NCBI GenBank assembly: GCA_020353115.1
Contig: CP070687.1
Span: forward strand, 1,490,283-1,500,928
Source: Bacteroidales bacterium
GTDB taxonomy: Bacteria; Bacteroidota; Bacteroidia; Bacteroidales; VadinHA17
Length of the DNA: 10,646 nucleotides
Direction: 5' to 3'
Below the pieces are notes generated by a model. That model was not told the origin of the DNA. It saw nothing but the letters and a program-made list of their open reading frames with translations, and did not search any database. How positions within the stretch are numbered: the stretch's first letter is position 1; each line of letters starts with the position of its first letter. The position numbers and the translations under genes were made by a program. Of this stretch, positions 7,133 through 10,646 are shown piece after piece.

Positions 7133-7564
7133 ATGAAAAAAAGTATTTTCAAATGGTTGAGTATTCCACTGACCTTTATCTTCATAAGTTATGTAATTGG
7201 GGTCAGGATCTCGGAACACACCTGTTTTGAATGCGGGAAGACCCGGGTTGAGATCGGGGATCAATTTCACAACCTGCTGGATATCAATCATCTGGATAAA
7301 GATCATTCACACTGTTGTGATACATTCCATAAGACTCATGAGCACCATGTTCAGACTTGCTCCTGCCGGTTCTTAAAATATATCATTCCGTTTGAAAATA
7401 TCCATATATCCCCTAACCTTACATCCATTCCTTCGATTGTCTTGCTTCAGGATCCGGCCGGTTTAACGCTTTTTCCCGGACTCCAAACCTATACATTTTG
7501 TTCTTTATCAAAAAACATCCGGTCTGAAAACATCCTTACAAGGATCAGCCAATTTCTTACCTGA
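7133..7564 (+). CDS. Small Cys/His-rich exported protein, metal-efflux operon leader
   Basis: The 143-residue product begins with K-K and a hydrophobic segment (about 5-24), a signal peptide or membrane anchor. The following 70 residues are packed with potential metal ligands: H29, C31, C34, H46, H53, H58, H60, C61, C62, H66, H69, H71, H72, C76 and C78, including a C-C pair and a C-x-C. The C-terminal half (about 80-143) is mostly hydrophobic and poor in ligands, apart from H91 and C123. The layout of an early H-x-C, a central C-C and a hydrophobic tail recalls the small HYC_CC_PP-type proteins that precede CusA-type genes in Bacteroidota, but the match is from memory and the Pro-Pro part is missing. 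It is 163 bases upstream of the adaptor gene, on the same strand. A role as periplasmic metal-binding accessory is inferred. A promoter element lies directly before the start. Confidence 0.75.
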   Translation: MKKSIFKWLSIPLTFIFISYVIGVRISEHTCFECGKTRVEIGDQFHNLLDINHLDKDHSHCCDTFHKTHEHHVQTCSCRFLKYIIPFENIHISPNLTSIPSIVLLQDPAGLTLFPGLQTYTFCSLSKNIRSENILTRISQFLT

Positions 7565-7570
7565 AAATAA

Positions 7571-7613
7571 TCCGGGAAATACACCCCGGAAAAGGAAAAC
7601 CCTGTACCTTTTT
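7571..7613 (+). other. Two short hairpins between operon leader and adaptor gene
   Basis: The first has 6-bp arms tccggg (7571-7576) and cccgga (7585-7590) around an eight-base loop. The second pairs aaaagg (7590-7595) with cctttt (7607-7612), the 3' arm running into a five-T stretch; the stem is weak and the loop is 11 bases. Together they could act as a leaky terminator or attenuator that sets the ratio of the leader protein to the pump, but the stems are marginal. Confidence 0.22.
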
Positions 7614-7727
7614 CAACCAGAATGCAGTCCTGATCTTTAAATCAGTGTTGACATAATTGGTTTATCATGAAAACAAACCGGTGTTATTCCGGAACAATAC
7701 GGAAATAAAAATCAAAATCTATATACT

Positions 7728-8975
7728 ATGAAAAACATAATTATATGTGCTGCCACAACAGCCATGATTTATCTCTTCGGGTGCAATCAGGTACCTGAAC
7801 ATGACCATGAACTCTCAGAAACAAATCATGTTCATGAAGAAGCTGATACGATTTATCAGCATTCTGCGGCATCTCAAACACATGAAAGTGAAAATTCAGC
7901 ACACATGAATGAAGCCGATGCACCTACTCTGGAAGAGGAGAACAATTCAAATATTCAGGCAGCGGATGACCTGTCTCATGATGATGAAGAAATTCAGGTC
8001 CTGATCCTGAAAAAGCAGGATTTCAATAACATCCTGGAAACAACGGGAGTGATCCTTCCTGCACGTGAGAATGTTCATTCTTATCAGGCTCAGTCCAGTG
8101 GATTCATTCATTTCGTTAATAATCTTGTTCAGGGATGGGACGTTAAGAAAGGTGATGTTCTTTTTGAGATTCAAGGTGGGCTTCTTTCAGATGATAATTA
8201 TTATTTGAATTTCCAGGAAGCCAGGCTTGAATATGAAAAGCAGAAAAAGAATTTTGAGCGTGCGAGTGAATTGATAGAGGAAAGGATCATTTCTGAAGAG
8301 GAATTTCTCGAAATTGAAACCAGTTACAAAAATGCCGAATCCCGGTATCGGATTTATTTGGAAAACCGGGATCAGAATGGCCGGAAGGTTTTATCAAAAA
8401 CAAACGGATATATTCATCAAATTTTCGTAGCTGAAGGAGAATACGTTAACGCAGGTGAAAAACTGGCAACCGTCATTAACCGGGATAAACTCATACTCCA
8501 GGCTGATGTACCCCAGACCCATTTTAACGTGTTAGGCACCTTTAGATCCGCAACTTTTGCCACACCATACAGTAACAGGATTTACCGCAGTAAAAACCTG
8601 AACGGAAGATTGCTGGCATATGGTCGCAGCACAGATGAATCGTCATTTTTTACTCCTGTCTCCTTTGAGATCGATTACCATCCGGATCTTCTACCCGGCT
8701 CTTTTGTAGAGATCTATCTTATGGGGGAACCAATTGCTAATGCCATTGTTTTGCCAAAAACGGCACTTATGGAAGAGCAGGGTAGAATATATGTATTCAT
8801 TCATCATGAGGATGGGGAATATGGAAAGAGGTATGTTGAACCGGGAGCCGATGACGGAGAGTTTATCCAGATTTTGTCCGGTCTTGAAGAAAACCAGATG
8901 GTGGTGGTTAAAGGTGCCTACCTGGTAAAACTGTCCACCATATCCACTGCTCTCCCGGATACCCACTCACATTAA
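7728..8975 (+). CDS. RND efflux periplasmic adaptor (CusB/CzcB type), His-rich lipoprotein
   Basis: This 415-residue membrane-fusion protein links an RND permease to an outer-membrane channel. A lipoprotein signal ends in the lipobox L-F-G-C (C19), so the mature protein should be lipid-anchored. Residues 20-88 form a disordered, acidic, His-rich segment (H25, H27, H34, H36, H45, H52, H59, H84) without the methionine cluster of E. coli CusB. Then come the first half of the barrel-sandwich (lipoyl-like) domain (about 115-150, with G-W-D-V-K-K-G-D-V-L-F), a charged alpha-hairpin (about 160-215), the second lipoyl half (about 222-262, with E-G-E-Y-V-N-A-G-E-K-L), a beta-barrel (about 265-345) and a membrane-proximal domain. 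The C-terminus is D-T-H-S-H. The permease gene begins 11 bases after its stop codon. Metal selectivity is not readable: His ligands could suit Zn, Co, Ni, Cd or Cu. No Shine-Dalgarno sequence is seen; the ATG is fixed by the signal sequence. Confidence 0.9.
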   Translation: MKNIIICAATTAMIYLFGCNQVPEHDHELSETNHVHEEADTIYQHSAASQTHESENSAHMNEADAPTLEEENNSNIQAADDLSHDDEEIQVLILKKQDFNNILETTGVILPARENVHSYQAQSSGFIHFVNNLVQGWDVKKGDVLFEIQGGLLSDDNYYLNFQEARLEYEKQKKNFERASELIEERIISEEEFLEIETSYKNAESRYRIYLENRDQNGRKVLSKTNGYIHQIFVAEGEYVNAGEKLATVINRDKLILQADVPQTHFNVLGTFRSATFATPYSNRIYRSKNLNGRLLAYGRSTDESSFFTPVSFEIDYHPDLLPGSFVEIYLMGEPIANAIVLPKTALMEEQGRIYVFIHHEDGEYGKRYVEPGADDGEFIQILSGLEENQMVVVKGAYLVKLSTISTALPDTHSH

Positions 8976-8986
8976 ATCCGAATAAC

Positions 8987-10646
8987 ATGTTAAACAGAAT
9001 AATCAAATACTCTTTACGCAGCCGGATGGTAATCATTGCGGTTGCTGTTCTGATACTATCGGCCGGGACTATCATTGCATTGAAAATGGAAGTAGATGTA
9101 TTCCCCGATCTTACCGCTCCTACTGTTGTTGTAATGACAGAAGCAAATGGGATGGCACCTGAAGAGGTTGAGCGACTGGTTTCCTTTCCCATCGAAACAG
9201 CAATAAACGGAGCTACGAATATCCGGCGTGTCAGATCTTCTTCAGCAATGGGATTTTCTATTGTCTGGGCAGAATTTGACTGGAAAACAGATATATTCAA
9301 TGCACGTCAAACAATAACTGAACGACTGATCCAGGTATCTGAAAACCTGCCACAGGGAGTTAGCAAACCTATGATCGCGCCCCAGTCCTCTCTTATGGGT
9401 GAAGTAATGATACTGGGGCTAACCTCATCCAGCCTTGAACCGATGGAACTGAGAACGTTCGCCGACTGGAATATCCGTCCAAGACTGTTATCCATTGCAT
9501 GGGTTTCACAGGTTGTGATAATTGGTGGAGAATACAGGGAATACCAGATCCTTGCCAACCCGGATAAGATGCGGTTTCATAAGGTGTCATTGGACGAATT
9601 GATGCAGGCCGCTAAACAGGCGAATGAAAATGCAAGTGGGGGTTTCATTAACGAATATGGAAATGAATATACGATCTTGGGAATTGCAAGAACAACCAGA
9701 ACGGAGGATATAGGTAACATATTGGTAAAAATGACAGGTCACAAACCCGTCATGATCAAAGATGTGGCAGAAGTAAAGATTGGTGCAGCACCAAAAATCG
9801 GAGATGGTTCGGTAGACGGGAAACCAGCCGTCCTTTTAAACATTGTAAAACAACCAAAAATCAATACGCTCCTGCTGGTGGAAGAGATTGATAAAGCCCT
9901 GGAGGAAATCACTGCCTCAGTGCCGGATGTTACCTACCATACCCGGATCCTGAACCAGGCTGAATTCATTAGTACCTCAATTAATAATGTCAAAAAAGCC
10001 ATATTGGAGGGATCTGTTTTTGTGGTTCTCGTTCTTATCGTGTTTCTTATGAACTTCAGAACGACTTTTATATCGGTCCTTGCCATACCCCTGTCAATCC
10101 TGATCAGTCTCCTGACTTTAAAAGTCCTGGGAATAACCATTAATACCATGACGCTTGGAGGAATTGCAATAGCAATCGGTTCACTGGTAGATGATGCGAT
10201 TATTGATGTTGAGAATGTATTTAAGCGTTTGAAGGAGAATTACTGGAAACCGGCAGGCCAGAGGGAAAATCCCTTAACGGTCATCTTTGAGGCATCAAGG
10301 GAGATCCGGTCATCCATTCTGAATGCTACCTTGATCATAATCGTTGCATTTATTCCCTTATTCTTTCTATCCGGGATGGAAGGCCGGATGTTAAAGCCCC
10401 TGGGGATTTCATATATCGTATCATTGTTTGCCTCATTAATTGTTGCCATAACGGTAACCCCGGTATTATGCAGCCTGTTGCTTACCAGTGAAAGGAATCT
10501 GAAAAGACAAAGGGAAGGAAGCTGGATAGAACGAAATCTGAAGAATATATATCATGCCAGCTTGCAAAAGGCCTTACAATTAAAAACATTGGTGGTTGGA
10601 ATTGCTGTCTTTCTGTTCATCTCGGCGGTAGTGATCTTTTTTACTT
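8987..10646 (+). CDS. cusA: CusA/CzcA-type RND heavy-metal efflux permease, 3' truncated by window
   Basis: The first 553 codons of an inner-membrane, proton-driven RND transporter are present; family members are about 1,030-1,070 residues, so roughly half is missing. Visible in order: TM1 (about 13-33) starting from M-L-N-R-I-I-K-Y-S-L, the first periplasmic porter half including V-F-P-D-L-T-A-P (38-45), TM2 and TM3 (about 337-385), TM4 with G-S-L-V-D-D-A-I-I-D-V-E-N (398-410), then TM5 and TM6, and the beginning of a further hydrophobic segment at the window edge. D402 and E409 match the proton-relay residues of the heavy-metal RND class. The DFG-type aspartate of CzcA is alanine here (A396), as in E. 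coli CusA, while D403 and D407 are extra acids. The porter methionines that would show Cu/Ag use lie beyond the window. It is tightly linked to the adaptor gene (11 bases) and surely co-transcribed. The symbol reflects family resemblance, not proven metal specificity. Confidence 0.9.
   Translation, partial: MLNRIIKYSLRSRMVIIAVAVLILSAGTIIALKMEVDVFPDLTAPTVVVMTEANGMAPEEVERLVSFPIETAINGATNIRRVRSSSAMGFSIVWAEFDWKTDIFNARQTITERLIQVSENLPQGVSKPMIAPQSSLMGEVMILGLTSSSLEPMELRTFADWNIRPRLLSIAWVSQVVIIGGEYREYQILANPDKMRFHKVSLDELMQAAKQANENASGGFINEYGNEYTILGIARTTRTEDIGNILVKMTGHKPVMIKDVAEVKIGAAPKIGDGSVDGKPAVLLNIVKQPKINTLLLVEEIDKALEEITASVPDVTYHTRILNQAEFISTSINNVKKAILEGSVFVVLVLIVFLMNFRTTFISVLAIPLSILISLLTLKVLGITINTMTLGGIAIAIGSLVDDAIIDVENVFKRLKENYWKPAGQRENPLTVIFEASREIRSSILNATLIIIVAFIPLFFLSGMEGRMLKPLGISYIVSLFASLIVAITVTPVLCSLLLTSERNLKRQREGSWIERNLKNIYHASLQKALQLKTLVVGIAVFLFISAVVIFFT

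Noticed and set aside
6911..7306. 131-codon open frame on the minus strand
   Set aside because: It overlaps the end of the SecA-family gene and the well-supported Cys/His-rich gene on the opposite strand, and shows no domain; it is a shadow frame.
7648..7690. TTGACA at 7648-7653 as a sigma-70 -35 box for the adaptor gene
   Set aside because: No TATAAT-like or TAnnTTTG element is found at the right distance, and Bacteroidota use a different primary promoter architecture.
8908..9558. Open frames of 83 and 130 codons on the minus strand across the permease start
   Set aside because: They lie antisense to the clearly coding CusA-type frame and have no recognisable features.

Overview
The window looks like a chromosomal segment from a member of the Bacteroidota, probably an environmental Bacteroidales/Marinilabiliales-type organism. 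This is an inference from four things: coding regions with no clear Shine-Dalgarno sequences, a -7 promoter element of the TAnnTTTG type sitting almost on a start codon, GC-rich short palindromes of the kind often scattered between Bacteroidota genes, and the protein families present (secreted PD40 propellers, Tat-exported Gfo/Idh/MocA oxidoreductases, lipoprotein RND adaptors). No RNA gene, CRISPR array, transposase or integrase was seen.

Left part (1-4288, all genes on the minus strand): a secreted six-motif PD40/TolB-like beta-propeller protein (257-1174), an exported protein of unknown function (1457-2155), a 639-base gene-poor stretch with two strong GC-rich palindromes (2519-2540 and 2651-2669), and a Tat-signal Gfo/Idh/MocA-family oxidoreductase (2795-4288). 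The wide gaps suggest separate transcription units. The PD40 gene sits between two odd non-coding flanks, so it could be an inserted unit, but no integron attC site could be demonstrated.

Right part (4556-10646, all genes on the plus strand): an 800-residue SecA-family ATPase (4556-6958) is transcribed divergently from the oxidoreductase. It keeps the motor motifs and the helical scaffold of SecA. It lacks the C-terminal zinc finger, is shorter than housekeeping SecA, and ends in a different tail, so it is best read as an accessory SecA paralog. After it comes a likely heavy-metal efflux operon: a small Cys/His-rich exported or membrane-anchored protein (7133-7564) with its own near-leaderless promoter, a His-rich lipoprotein RND periplasmic adaptor (7728-8975), and the first 553 codons of a CusA/CzcA-type RND permease (8987 onward, cut by the window end). 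The outer-membrane channel of the pump is not in the window and probably lies downstream.

How they work together: the permease and adaptor should form the inner-membrane and periplasmic part of a tripartite metal exporter. The small Cys/His-rich protein and the His-rich adaptor N-terminus are plausible periplasmic metal-capturing parts. Whether the SecA paralog serves this operon or is only its neighbour cannot be decided from the sequence. The most noteworthy items are the SecA paralog and the small Cys/His-rich operon leader.
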